Source of the DNA: Actinoallomurus sp040655075 | GTDB taxonomy: Bacteria > Actinomycetota > Actinomycetes > Streptosporangiales > Streptosporangiaceae | Length of the DNA stretch: 64,000 nucleotides | Reading direction: 5' to 3' | NCBI RefSeq assembly: GCF_040655075.1 | Contig: NZ_JBFAJC010000035.1 | Location: forward strand, 1-64,000 | Part shown: one piece after another, positions 49,658 through 58,509 of the stretch | Position numbering within the stretch: position 1 is the first letter of the stretch | Layout: each line of letters begins with the position of its first letter | Program-made: the position numbers and the translations under genes | Notes under the pieces: model-generated | Databases searched by the model: none | Told to the model about the DNA's origin: nothing | Seen by the model: the letters and a program-made list of their open reading frames with translations, nothing else

Positions 49658-50528
49658 AGACGGCCGGCTTCAGCACCTCCTCGCACCACTGCCGGAAGCC
49701 GGTGGGGGTGCTGTTCTCCGGGGTACGCGGCTCGGCGTTGTAGATGCCCTGCTCGACGGCGTTCGCCATGTCGACCAGGCCCTGGGCCCACGCGTCGGTC
49801 ATCCCGTACTTGAGCAGGGTGGCCTTGTAGCCTTCGCCGGGCACCTGCTGGAAGCGGATCGGCCGCTGCAGCACCTCGGACATGATCCGCGCCATGTCGT
49901 TCGGCGACAGGTCCTCGGGACCGAGCACGGGGACGCTCTCCTGGCCGCTCCAGGAGTCGTCGAGCAGCAGCCCGGCCGCGACGGCCGCCACGTCGCGGGT
50001 GGCACAGGTGGGGATCTTGCGATCCGCGGAGATGGTCAGGAAGAACATGCCCTGGTTCTTGATCGCCCCGACCTGCTGCAGCATGTTCTCCATGAATCCG
50101 GGCATCCGCAGCGCCCGGTAGCTCACGCCGACGCTCTCGATCAGCTCGTCCATGGCCAGCGCCGCCGACACCTGCCCGGCGTTCTCGGCCACGCCGTGGC
50201 CGAGCGTCGAGATGCCGACGACCCGCTTGACGCCCTGGCTCTTGATCGCCTCGCATGCCGGCCGGGTGAAGTCCAGAAGGTGGCCCACGACACTCTCGGC
50301 GCGAGGGTCGGGCGGCACCAGCCAGAACACGCTGTCGGCAGCCGCGAACGCCTTGGCGACGACATCCGGGTCGCCGTGCGACCCCTGGACGACCTCGACG
50401 CGTTCACGCACCCGCAGAGAGAGGCGGGAGGGATCGCGGGCGATCACGCGGATCGCCTCTTCCGTGTCCAGGATGTTGTCGAGGACCTGCCGGCCGATCT
50501 GGCCGGTGGGCGTGGTGATGACGATCAT
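49644..50528 (-). CDS. NmrA-like NAD(P)-binding oxidoreductase
   Basis: A 294-residue atypical SDR with TTPTGQIGRQV (dinucleotide loop, about residues 5-15). Segments VIARDPSRL and FWLVPPDPRAES are typical of NmrA-family quinone-reductase-like proteins, which bind NAD(P) and modify or sense redox state. ATG 50528 follows GGAGGT. It is divergent from the LysR gene at 50669, its probable regulator. Substrate is unknown. Confidence 0.88.
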   Translation of the reverse strand: MIVITTPTGQIGRQVLDNILDTEEAIRVIARDPSRLSLRVRERVEVVQGSHGDPDVVAKAFAAADSVFWLVPPDPRAESVVGHLLDFTRPACEAIKSQGVKRVVGISTLGHGVAENAGQVSAALAMDELIESVGVSYRALRMPGFMENMLQQVGAIKNQGMFFLTISADRKIPTCATRDVAAVAAGLLLDDSWSGQESVPVLGPEDLSPNDMARIMSEVLQRPIRFQQVPGEGYKATLLKYGMTDAWAQGLVDMANAVEQGIYNAEPRTPENSTPTGFRQWCEEVLKPAVSQRS

Positions 50529-50656
50529 CAGACCTCCAGGAGAAGTGGGCGTTCGCATCCGGGTCCGGCGCGCTGGGCGACGAGGACCGGCGAACGGCAC
50601 TGAGCAGTCAATCCGGCCGGGGCACGAACGTGAAGGACCGATCCGATCACCATTGA

Positions 50657-50662
50657 TACCCT
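50657..50662 (+). promoter_or_regulatory. -10 hexamer of LysR gene (leaderless type)
   Basis: TACCCT lies 6 nt before ATG 50669. Confidence 0.5.
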
Positions 50663-50668
50663 GCGAGT

Positions 50669-51610
50669 ATGAATGACCTGGAGGCGCGTGAGCTCCGGTA
50701 CTTCGTCGCGGTCGCGGAAGAGCTTCACTTCGGACGCGCGGCCCAGCGGCTGGGCATGGCACAGCCCCCGCTGTCCCGCGCGATCCGGGAGCTGGAACGC
50801 CGGCTGGACGTGCGGCTGCTCGAGCGCACCACCCGTCAGGTGACGCTGACGGCGGCCGGGGAGGTCTTCCTGCGGGACGCCCGGACCGCACTCGACGCGA
50901 TCACCGCGGCCGGCCGGCGGGCCCGGAACGCCGGCCGGCCCGCCCCGCTGCTGCGACTCGCGCTCAAGGCCGACAACGACGCCGGACTGCTGCCGCGGAT
51001 CCTCTCCACCTACCAGCGCGAGGAGGCGGCGCCGGCGGTGGAACTGGTGCTCGGCGGACGGGGCGAACAGGCACAGGCCCTGCGCGACGGGCGAGCCGAC
51101 GTCGCGCTGCTGGTCAGCCCCTTCGACGACCGCGGGCTGGACGTCGAGCCGCTGCTGACCCGGCCCCGCCTGGCCGTCCTCGCGGCGACCGATCCGCTCG
51201 CCGCCCGGTCGTCTCTGCGGCTGGCCGACCTGGCCAGCCGGAGGCTTCCCGACGGAACGCCCGTCGGCGAGGACGAGCCCGCACGCCCGTACGACGCCGT
51301 CGACCGTTCGCGGCCCCAGGCGGCACGGTCCGGGCTCGTGGCCGGGACCCAGCAACCGGTCTCGGACCTGACACAGATCTTCAGGCTGATTGAACTGGGC
51401 GGCGTCGTCTGTTTTCTCCCCACCTGGGTGACGCGTCGTTACCCGCTGCCCGGCATCGTCTACCGGCCGGTCAGCGATCTCCAGCCCGCCACACTGGCCG
51501 TCGCCTGGCCCCAGGAGGCACGCTCACCGGCGATCGCCGCCTTCGTGCGCGCGGCCGCGTCCGTGGTGGCCACCGACGCGGAACGAAGCACCGCAGGAGT
51601 CGGCCGATAA
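50669..51610 (+). CDS. LysR-family transcriptional regulator
   Basis: A 313-residue LysR protein. The N-terminal winged helix is classical: ELRYFVAVAEELHFGRAA, then RLGMAQPPLSRAIRELE and RLLERTTRQVTLTAAGE. The effector domain spans about residues 90-295. It is divergent from an NmrA-like oxidoreductase, which LysR proteins typically activate with a small-molecule coinducer. The inducer is unknown. Confidence 0.92.
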   Translation: MNDLEARELRYFVAVAEELHFGRAAQRLGMAQPPLSRAIRELERRLDVRLLERTTRQVTLTAAGEVFLRDARTALDAITAAGRRARNAGRPAPLLRLALKADNDAGLLPRILSTYQREEAAPAVELVLGGRGEQAQALRDGRADVALLVSPFDDRGLDVEPLLTRPRLAVLAATDPLAARSSLRLADLASRRLPDGTPVGEDEPARPYDAVDRSRPQAARSGLVAGTQQPVSDLTQIFRLIELGGVVCFLPTWVTRRYPLPGIVYRPVSDLQPATLAVAWPQEARSPAIAAFVRAAASVVATDAERSTAGVGR

Positions 51611-51638
51611 GCAGATGAAGCACGACCGTGGCGGCGTC

Positions 51639-51644
51639 TACCGT
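51639..51644 (+). promoter_or_regulatory. -10 hexamer of GNAT gene (leaderless type)
   Basis: TACCGT lies 6 nt before ATG 51651, inside the short gap after the LysR gene. Confidence 0.45.
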
Positions 51645-51650
51645 TGGACG

Positions 51651-52211
51651 ATGCGAACGCTGACCACCGAGCGGCTCACTCTGCCGCCTTGGGACCCTCG
51701 CTTCGAGCAGGACCTGTGCCGGCTCAGTGCCGATCCGCGGATCACCCGTTATCTGGGGGACGGCCGGCCGTGGGACCGCGAGCGCGCCATCACCCGACAT
51801 GGTGAACTCCTGGAACACTGGCGGGAACACGGCTTCGGCTGGCGCGGCATCGTCTTCCGCGAGGCCGATGACGAGTCGGTCATCGGCGTCGCCGCGCTCA
51901 ACCGTCTCCGCGATCCCCTACCTGGCGTGGACGAGCCCGCGATCGAGATCGGCTGGTGGGTCGACCCACGCCACTGGGGTCGGGGACTCGCCACCGAAGC
52001 GGCGACCGCCATCCGTGACGAGGCGTTCACCGACCACGGCGCCGCACGGCTGGCCGCGCGCTACCAGCCCGCCAACCACGGCTCCGGCAACATCATGCGC
52101 AAGATCGGCATGCGCCACCACGACGACATCATCGGCCCGTATGACGAAGACGTACGCGTTTATGTCCTCGAACGCGCGGACTGGACTCCTGGCCTGCCTA
52201 CTCAATTTTGA
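51651..52211 (+). CDS. GNAT-family N-acetyltransferase, RimJ/RimL-like
   Basis: A 186-residue acetyltransferase. It begins RTLTTERLTLPPW, typical of the RimJ/RimL group, and has IEIGWWVDPRHWGRGLATEA with the acetyl-CoA loop. The tail NHGSGNIMRKIGMRH is the usual final helix. I prefer ATG 51651 because TACCGT precedes it; 51615 would add 12 residues. Substrate is unknown. Confidence 0.87.
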   Translation: MRTLTTERLTLPPWDPRFEQDLCRLSADPRITRYLGDGRPWDRERAITRHGELLEHWREHGFGWRGIVFREADDESVIGVAALNRLRDPLPGVDEPAIEIGWWVDPRHWGRGLATEAATAIRDEAFTDHGAARLAARYQPANHGSGNIMRKIGMRHHDDIIGPYDEDVRVYVLERADWTPGLPTQF

Positions 52212-52230
52212 CCGCTTACGGCCGGGCCGG

Positions 52231-52280
52231 GCGATCGGTTTTGATCGCCTATTGACGAATGTGATCATCCCGCTCATAGT
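52231..52280 (+). promoter_or_regulatory. Promoter and operator of GH31 gene
   Basis: TTGACG (52252-52257) and CATAGT (52275-52280) are spaced exactly 17 bp, a near-consensus promoter. The -10 ends 6 nt before GTG 52287, giving a leaderless transcript. Just upstream GCGATC (52231-52236) and GATCGC (52243-52248) form an inverted repeat with a 6-bp centre that could bind a regulator. Confidence 0.65.
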
Positions 52281-52286
52281 CCAGGC

Positions 52287-55200
52287 GTGAGCCTCCTCCG
52301 CCGCATGCGCCTCGCCGGAAACCCTGTTCCCCGCCCGGGTCGGCGGGCCGGACCGCGATCGAAGCCGGTCAGGACCGGTGTCGCGCTGGCCTCGCTCGCC
52401 GGCCTCGTCGTGGCCGGTTCGCCGCCGGCTGCCGCGGCCGCGGCCGGAGGGCGGGCCGACCGGCAGGCGGTGCGGTCGGGCGACGCCCGCTTCGAAGTGC
52501 TCTCCCCGACGTTGATCCGGATGGAGTACGCGGGCGACGGCGCGTTCACCGACGCCGCGACGTTCAACGCGGTCGGGCGGGACGGCTTCGGCCGGACGCC
52601 GTATCGCAAGAAGGTCGCGGGCGGCTGGTTGACCATCGACACCGGCCGGCTGACCCTGCGGTACAAGGTCGGCTCCGGGCCCTTCACCGCGGACAACGTG
52701 TCCGTGCGCCTGCGGACCGGGGCGCAGACGGTGACCGCGCATCCGACCTTCCGCGGGTCGGCCCGCTGCGCCGCCGGGACGCTCTGCGAGGCGGAACAGG
52801 GCCTGATCGGGGGCGGGGTGACCGTCGCCTCGGACCACACCGGGTACACCGGCACGGGGTTCGCCGCCGGGTTCCAGGACGTCGGCGGCTCGCTCACCTA
52901 CCCCCTCGACGTGCCGGCCGCCGGCACCTATGACCTGCGGCTGCGGTACGCCAACAGCGTGGGCGGGGACGGGAAGAACACGACCCGTACGCTCAGCGCC
53001 GCGATCGACGGCGGCGCGGCGACGACGCTCACGATGCCGACCACCGCGGACTGGAACACCTGGGGATTCGTCTCCGTCCCGACCCTGAAGCTCTCCGCCG
53101 GGCGGCACACGCTCGTCGTCTCGCGGGGCGCGAACGACTCGGGCAACGTGAACATCGACAGCCTGGCGCTCACTGCGCCCGGCGCGACGTATCCGTCACC
53201 GGCATCGGTTCCGTGCGACTACGGGACCGTGTGCGAGGCCGAGGCGGGCACGCTCGGCGGTGGCGCGACGCGTGCCGCCGACCACAACGGCCACTCCGGT
53301 GACGCCTTCGTCGCCGGGCTGGAGCGGGCCGGTGCGTCCGACACGATCGCGGTGCGGAACGTCCCCGCCGACGGGCCGTACGCGCTGCAGATCCGGTACG
53401 CCAACGGCTCCGGGACGCCACGGACGGTCTCGACGGCGGTGAACGGCGGCACGGCCGCGACGACGTCCCTGCCGCCGACGGCCGATTGGGACACCTGGTC
53501 GACGGCCACCGTCCCGGTGACGCTGACCAAGGGGTCCGACACGATCGCGATCGGCTGCCCGACGGCGGACAGCTGTCACGTCAACCTCGACACCGTCGCC
53601 GTCACCCCGGCCGGGTCGCCGGTGCTGCCGGCGCACAGCCCGCTCGGCGGGTACCGGCGCAGCCTCGACGGCGTGGACGGTGGCGCGCTGACCACGCCCG
53701 GCCTGCTGTACCGCGACGGGTGGTACCTGCTCGACGACACCGCATCCGCGATATTCGACACGGCGACCCGGACGGTCCACGCGCGGCCCGGCCACGGCGG
53801 CGAGCCGTACCAGGACGGCTACCTCTTCGGGTACGGCCAGGACTACAAGCGTGGGCTCGCCGACCTCAAGACGCTGACCGGACCGTCGATGCTGCTGCCC
53901 CGGTGGGCGTACGGCGTGTGGTTCTCGGAGTACTACGACTTCACCGCCGCCGACTACCAGAACACGATCCTGCCGAAGTTCCGCTCCGAAGGCGTCCCGC
54001 TCGACGTCCTGGTCACCGACACGGACTTCAAGTGGCCCAGCACCTGGAACGGCTGGCAGATCGACCGGAGCAAGTTCCCCGACGCGGCGGCGTTCTTCGC
54101 CTGGGAGCACGCGCAGGGACTGCACGGCACGCTGAACATCCACCCGAGCATCATGAGCGGCGACCCGAGTTTCGCGCAGGCGCAGGCCACGGCCAAGGGG
54201 AAGCTGGTGGCCTCCGGCTGCAACGCGCCTTCGGGGCAGACCTGCCACACGTTCGACTGGGGCGACCCCGACCAGCTCGCGGCCTACTTCGACCTGCACC
54301 AGCGCATGGAGCGGGAGGGCGTGGACTTCTGGTGGCTGGACTGGTGCTGCGAGGGCTCCCGGGTCTCGACGCCCGGCGTGACGCCCGACGCGTGGATCAA
54401 CCTGCAGTACGCCGCCGACACCGCGAAGAACGTCGGGCGGGGGTTCGCCTTCTCCCGGGCGTACGGGTCCCTGCAGGCCGGCGGCTACAGCGGCCAGGCG
54501 GCGGTGCCGACCGGTCCCTGGGCGGACAAGCGCACCACCCTGCACTTCACCGGCGACACCACCTCGGACTGGCAGACCTTGCGGTTCGAGACCGGGTACA
54601 CGCCGGGCGAGTCGGCGACCACCGGCCTGTCGGCGATCAGCCATGACATCGGCGGGCACAACGGCGGGCCCAGGCTCGCCGACGACCTCTACGTACGGTG
54701 GGTGCAGTTGGCGGCGTTCCAGCCGATCCTGCGGCTGCACAGCAACCACGGCGACCGGCTGCCGTGGCAGTACGGCGAGCAGGCCCGCGTCGCTGCGGAG
54801 CGGTTCCTCAACCTCCGCGAGAACCTCGTCCCGTACACGTACACGCTGGCCAAGGAGGCGGCGGACACCGGTGTGCCGGCCGTCCGGGCCACGTACCTGG
54901 AGTACCCCGGCGAGCAGGGCGCCTACGACGCGGCGGGCCGCGAGTACCTCTACGGCCCGGACGTGCTGGTGGCCCCGGCGACCTCGCCCGGCGCCACCGC
55001 GACGACGTCGGTGTGGTTCCCGCCCGGCCAGTGGACCGACTACTTCACCGGGAAGACCTACAGCGGCCCCGCCACCCGGGACGTCACGACCGACTGGAAC
55101 TCGATGCCGGTCTTCGTCAAGGCGGGCGGGATCCTCCCGACGCGCACCGACGATGTGACCAACGACGTGCAGAACCCGCTGTCCAAGGTCACGGTGAACG

Positions 55201-55532
55201 TCGCCGGAGGCGCCGACGGCTCGTTCGCGCTGTACGAGGACGACGGGCGGTCGGCCGGCTCCCATCCCTCGGCCACGACGACGCTCCGGTACACCGAGAA
55301 CGGCGGCGAGCACGTCCTGCGCATCGGCCCGGCACGCGGCCGGTTCCCCGGGCAGGTGGCGCGGCGGCAGTGGACGGCCGTCTTCTCCGCCGCGGACCGG
55401 CCGACGGCCGTGCGCGTCGACGGAGTACCGGTGCCGGAGGGGAGCTGGTCGTACGACGACGCCCGTCGCAGGGTGACGGTCACCGTCCCCGTCCGGCCGG
55501 TCGGCGCCGCGACGACGATCGACTACCGCTGA
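52287..55532 (+). CDS. Secreted GH31 glycosidase with inserted CBM35-like modules
   Basis: A 1081-residue exported glycoside hydrolase. A signal peptide ends near residue 50 (VASLAGLVVAGSPPAAA-like hydrophobic run, seen as ASLAGLVVAGSPPAAA). GH31 catalytic parts are later: nucleophile Asp in WWLDWCCEGS (about 683), acid/base Asp in FTGDTTSDW (about 755) and SHDIGGHNGG. Two carbohydrate-binding modules (about 160-300 and 310-440), each with LCEAEQG or VCEAEAG and a YANS/YANG strand, split the N-terminal domain. It probably cleaves alpha-glucoside or alpha-xyloside linkages from plant polymers. Confidence 0.88.
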   Translation: MSLLRRMRLAGNPVPRPGRRAGPRSKPVRTGVALASLAGLVVAGSPPAAAAAAGGRADRQAVRSGDARFEVLSPTLIRMEYAGDGAFTDAATFNAVGRDGFGRTPYRKKVAGGWLTIDTGRLTLRYKVGSGPFTADNVSVRLRTGAQTVTAHPTFRGSARCAAGTLCEAEQGLIGGGVTVASDHTGYTGTGFAAGFQDVGGSLTYPLDVPAAGTYDLRLRYANSVGGDGKNTTRTLSAAIDGGAATTLTMPTTADWNTWGFVSVPTLKLSAGRHTLVVSRGANDSGNVNIDSLALTAPGATYPSPASVPCDYGTVCEAEAGTLGGGATRAADHNGHSGDAFVAGLERAGASDTIAVRNVPADGPYALQIRYANGSGTPRTVSTAVNGGTAATTSLPPTADWDTWSTATVPVTLTKGSDTIAIGCPTADSCHVNLDTVAVTPAGSPVLPAHSPLGGYRRSLDGVDGGALTTPGLLYRDGWYLLDDTASAIFDTATRTVHARPGHGGEPYQDGYLFGYGQDYKRGLADLKTLTGPSMLLPRWAYGVWFSEYYDFTAADYQNTILPKFRSEGVPLDVLVTDTDFKWPSTWNGWQIDRSKFPDAAAFFAWEHAQGLHGTLNIHPSIMSGDPSFAQAQATAKGKLVASGCNAPSGQTCHTFDWGDPDQLAAYFDLHQRMEREGVDFWWLDWCCEGSRVSTPGVTPDAWINLQYAADTAKNVGRGFAFSRAYGSLQAGGYSGQAAVPTGPWADKRTTLHFTGDTTSDWQTLRFETGYTPGESATTGLSAISHDIGGHNGGPRLADDLYVRWVQLAAFQPILRLHSNHGDRLPWQYGEQARVAAERFLNLRENLVPYTYTLAKEAADTGVPAVRATYLEYPGEQGAYDAAGREYLYGPDVLVAPATSPGATATTSVWFPPGQWTDYFTGKTYSGPATRDVTTDWNSMPVFVKAGGILPTRTDDVTNDVQNPLSKVTVNVAGGADGSFALYEDDGRSAGSHPSATTTLRYTENGGEHVLRIGPARGRFPGQVARRQWTAVFSAADRPTAVRVDGVPVPEGSWSYDDARRRVTVTVPVRPVGAATTIDYR

Positions 55533-55592
55533 CCCGGCGCCGCGACCGAGGACCTTTCTCGCCCCCTGTCAACCCTACGGCCGGATCCGGCA

Positions 55593-55607
55593 ATACATCG
55601 GATGTAT
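55593..55607. promoter_or_regulatory. GntR-type palindromic operator before GH28 gene
   Basis: ATACATCGGATGTAT is a perfect palindrome around one base. Palindromes of this length and base character suit FadR-type GntR or similar repressors. It lies 97 bp before the GH28 start and 61 bp after GH31, so control of GH28 is likely. No matching regulator gene is in the window. Confidence 0.6.
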
Positions 55608-55703
55608 GAGCCGATCGACGACCCGATCGGAATAGGCAAAGGTTTTCAGCGATTGACCCATCGGATCTCTGCTGTTTGTGTGGCATCAGCGTAAGGAGAT
55701 GAC

Positions 55704-57302
55704 ATGGGTAGATCATTCAGCCGCCGCGGCATCGTCACCGCGGGCGCGGCGGGCCTGGCCGGTGCCGCACTCCCACTGATGGCCGAGGGAACCGCCGCCG
55801 CGAGTCCCGCCGTGCCGCCGATCGACCCCTTCGGGCCGAGCCGGGTCTTCGACGTTCGACGATTCGGCGCCAAGGGCGACGGTGTCACGATCGACACTCC
55901 CGCGATCAACCGGGCGATCGACGCGGCGGCCAAGGCCGACCGCAGGGACGGCGGACCGGGGGGCACCGTCCACCTGCCCGCCGGCACCTATGCCAGCTAC
56001 TCGATCCGGATGAAGAGCAACGTCGCGCTGTACATCGCGCACGGGGCGACGCTGCTCGCCGCGGCCCCGACGGCCACCCAGGGCTACGACCCGGCCGAGC
56101 CCGGCGCGGGCAACTCCTACCAGGACTACGGCCACAGCCACTGGCACAACAGCCTGATCTGGGGCGAAGGCCTGACGAACGTCACGATCTTCGGCCCCGG
56201 CGTGATCGACGGGAAGGGGCTGGTGAGCGGAGGCAGCAAGGAGTCCCAGCCGCTGCAGGGCAACAAGGCGATCGCCCTGAAGCTGTGCCGGAACGTCCTC
56301 ATCCAGGACGTCACCATGCTGAACGGCGGCCATTTCTGCATCCTGCCGACCGGCGTGGACAACTTCCGGATCGACGGCCTGGTCATCGACACCAACCGCG
56401 ACGGCATCGACATCGACTGCTGCAAGAACGTCCGGATCTCCAACACCATGGTCAACTCACCCAACGATGACGCGATCGTGCTCAAGAGCTCCTACGCGCT
56501 CAATCAGGTCCGGGACACCGAGAACGTCACCATCGACAACTGCCTCGTGAGCGGCTTCGACCTCGGCACGCTGTACGACGGGACGTACAAGAGAGGAAAG
56601 TTCGGGCGTACCGGCCGCATCAAGTGCGGCACGGAGGCGAACGGCGGTTTCAAGAACATCGCCATCTCCAACGTGGTGTTCGACAACTGCCGCGGGCTGG
56701 CGCTGGAAACCGTCGACGGCGGGCACCTCGAGGACATCACAGTCAGCAACATCACGATGCGCGACGTGCAGATGCCGTTCTTCCTCCGGCTGGGCTCCCG
56801 CATGCGCGGGCCGTCCGATCTCCAGATCGGCACGCTACGGCGAGTCAGCATCAGCAATGTCACCGTCACGGGCGCCGACCCCCGCTACCCGTCCACGATC
56901 GCCGGCATTCCCGGACATCCCATCGAGGACGTACGGATCAGCGACGTCCGCCACCTGATGGTCGGCGGCCTCACCCCCGGGGACGCGGTCCAGAACCCGC
57001 CCGAGTTGGAGAACGCCTACCCCGAGCCCTCCATGTTCGGCACGCTGCCGGCGTTCGGCTTCTTCATCCGGCACGCCGATCAGGTGAGCATCGAGAACGT
57101 CGACGTCGGGTATCAGCAGCAGGACACCCGGCCGGCGGTCGTACTACGGGACGTCAAGCGCGCCGACTTCCACCACGACAAGATCGACAAGGCGCCGGAC
57201 ACGCCGACCTTCGTGCTCGACTCCGTTGACGACTTCACCGTGACGACCAGCCGCCCGGTGGCCGATGTCCGCCTCGACCACGTCGACCACAAGGAGCTGT
57301 GA
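55704..57302 (+). CDS. Secreted GH28 polygalacturonase-like enzyme
   Basis: A 532-residue right-handed beta-helix enzyme. The N-terminus has a twin-arginine signal SRRGIVTAGAAGLAGAAL. It continues FGAKGDGVTIDTPAINRAID, the usual GH28 entry. The catalytic Asp residues lie in NRDGIDIDCC (about 231) and SPNDDAIVL (about 252). A good ribosome site AAGGAG precedes ATG 55704. Polygalacturonases hydrolyse pectic galacturonan or related rhamnogalacturonans. The GH31 gene upstream suggests a joint plant-polysaccharide function. Exact substrate is not readable. Confidence 0.88.
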   Translation: MGRSFSRRGIVTAGAAGLAGAALPLMAEGTAAASPAVPPIDPFGPSRVFDVRRFGAKGDGVTIDTPAINRAIDAAAKADRRDGGPGGTVHLPAGTYASYSIRMKSNVALYIAHGATLLAAAPTATQGYDPAEPGAGNSYQDYGHSHWHNSLIWGEGLTNVTIFGPGVIDGKGLVSGGSKESQPLQGNKAIALKLCRNVLIQDVTMLNGGHFCILPTGVDNFRIDGLVIDTNRDGIDIDCCKNVRISNTMVNSPNDDAIVLKSSYALNQVRDTENVTIDNCLVSGFDLGTLYDGTYKRGKFGRTGRIKCGTEANGGFKNIAISNVVFDNCRGLALETVDGGHLEDITVSNITMRDVQMPFFLRLGSRMRGPSDLQIGTLRRVSISNVTVTGADPRYPSTIAGIPGHPIEDVRISDVRHLMVGGLTPGDAVQNPPELENAYPEPSMFGTLPAFGFFIRHADQVSIENVDVGYQQQDTRPAVVLRDVKRADFHHDKIDKAPDTPTFVLDSVDDFTVTTSRPVADVRLDHVDHKEL

Positions 57303-57315
57303 CCTCGCGTCATAC

Positions 57316-57349
57316 GGCCGGGCGGGGGCCGTCGTCGGCCCGCCCGGCC
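57316..57349. terminator. Bidirectional hairpin terminator
   Basis: GGCCGGGCGGG (57316-57326) pairs with 57339-57349 over 11 bp with a 12-nt loop. It lies between the convergent GH28 and DUF4180 genes. Confidence 0.7.
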
Positions 57350-57384
57350 TGCGTCGTGCCGTACGGACCGGGCGCGGCGAGGGC

Positions 57385-57753
57385 TCAGGCGACGGCGCGG
57401 AGCCGGGCGTCGAGCGCGTCGAGGTCGGGGACGAACCAGATGTGGTCGGCCTGGTTCGACTCGTGGACCAGGGCGCGCAGGGCCGAACTCGCCGCCAGGT
57501 GCCGGGAGATGTCGCCGACGATGGCCAGGCGCAGCCGGTAGGTCACGAACTTCTGCATGACCTCGCCGGCGAAGCGGGTGCCCAAGGAGAAGAACTGCTC
57601 GTCCAGCCGGCTCGCCGGCACGGCCACCATCTGGGCGCCCAGAAACGCCGCGCCGATGAGGTCCAGCGCGTCCTCCATGGTGGCGATGGGCGGCCCTGCC
57701 GGGTCGCATATCAGCACCTGCACTCCGGCCCGCTCCTGAATCACGTCAGCCAC
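57385..57753 (-). CDS. DUF4180 protein
   Basis: A 122-residue soluble protein. Segments DALDLIGAAFLGAQMVAVP, FAGEVMQKFVTYRLRLAIVG and HIWFVPDLDALDARL match DUF4180, whose fold resembles STAS-like or small signalling domains and whose function is unknown. Its start overlaps the end of the HTH gene by 8 bases, so the pair is translationally coupled. Pairing with a small HTH regulator is recurrent in actinomycetes by my recollection. Confidence 0.82.
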   Translation of the reverse strand: MADVIQERAGVQVLICDPAGPPIATMEDALDLIGAAFLGAQMVAVPASRLDEQFFSLGTRFAGEVMQKFVTYRLRLAIVGDISRHLAASSALRALVHESNQADHIWFVPDLDALDARLRAVA

Positions 57754-58207
57754 CGTCGGCCTCCCCCGCGAACAGGCCGCTCTCGCCGTCGAGCACGGAA
57801 TCGAGCAGGTGAAGCACGTCGGCGGTGACGGCTGCGCCTCCCAATATCACGATCTTCATACGGTTCCGCTCCTCGTCGTGGACGGTCTGGACGCGCAGTG
57901 GGTGCGCGGGGTCAGGGGCGGCGTTCGTCCCGGCCAGGACGAGCGTGCTCAGCCGGTCCGCCGTGGCCCGGTCGACGCCGTCGATCTGCACGATGCTCGA
58001 CACCTCCACGTGGGGGACACCGGTGGGCCGGTCCGCCGCCGACTGCGGCCGCCCGACCAGCGCGTCGAGGTCGGCGCGGGCGATGCGGTACTGCTTACCG
58101 ATACGCACGGCCTTGAGCCGTCCGGTGCGGATGTAGCCGCGCACGGTGCGCACATGCAGCCCCAGCCGGTCGGCCACCTGTTCAACCGAGTACATGTCTT
58201 CCGTCAT
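57746..58207 (-). CDS. Excisionase-type HTH regulator paired with DUF4180
   Basis: A 153-residue protein. Residues about 4-52 are an excisionase/MerR-like helix-turn-helix: YSVEQVADRLGLHVRTVRG and GKQYRIARADLDALVG. The remainder has a mixed alpha/beta domain (VEVSSIVQIDGV, KIVILGGAAVT) of unknown fold that may bind a ligand. ATG 58207 is 8 nt from TAAGAT and lies within the left arm of an inverted repeat, strong evidence of autorepression. Confidence 0.8.
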   Translation of the reverse strand: MTEDMYSVEQVADRLGLHVRTVRGYIRTGRLKAVRIGKQYRIARADLDALVGRPQSAADRPTGVPHVEVSSIVQIDGVDRATADRLSTLVLAGTNAAPDPAHPLRVQTVHDEERNRMKIVILGGAAVTADVLHLLDSVLDGESGLFAGEADGG

Positions 58208-58240
58208 CGTTCCCTATCTTAGGGGAACATAGGGAACGAT
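58206..58240. promoter_or_regulatory. Autoregulatory operator of HTH/DUF4180 module
   Basis: ATCGTTCCCTAT (58206-58217) and ATAGGGAACGAT (58229-58240) are exact complements around an 11-bp centre that holds TAAGAT (58216-58221, minus), the -10 of the HTH gene. A third GGGGAAC half-site lies in the centre. A bound dimer would cover promoter and start codon. Confidence 0.75.
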
Positions 58241-58365
58241 GCGGTATGTCTTCCTCGTGTCACTACCCCCGGGGGAGGCCGATGGCTCGTACGGGGGAGG
58301 TGCCGGGAAGGGGGCGGGCGGGATCGTGGATCGCATGGCTCGACCCCGTGACGCAGGAGTGCGCG

Positions 58366-58509
58366 ATGTCCCGACCGAACCGAAAATTGAAGATCAAGCT
58401 GGCGCTGGTCGCCGCGCTCACGGCTCTGATCGCCGGAGCGATGCTGGCCACTGGATCGGGCGAGCCCGGGCACGCCGCGACGGACCGGACGGTCGGGAGC
58501 GTGCGATGA
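58366..58509 (+). CDS. 47-residue signal-anchored peptide
   Basis: ATG 58366 follows AGGAG and encodes a basic start (SRPNRKLKIK), one membrane or signal segment (LALVAALTALIAGAMLA) and a short outer tail. Its stop overlaps the next ATG (ATGA at 58506), so it is coupled to the membrane protein behind it. Function is unknown. Confidence 0.6.
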   Translation: MSRPNRKLKIKLALVAALTALIAGAMLATGSGEPGHAATDRTVGSVR

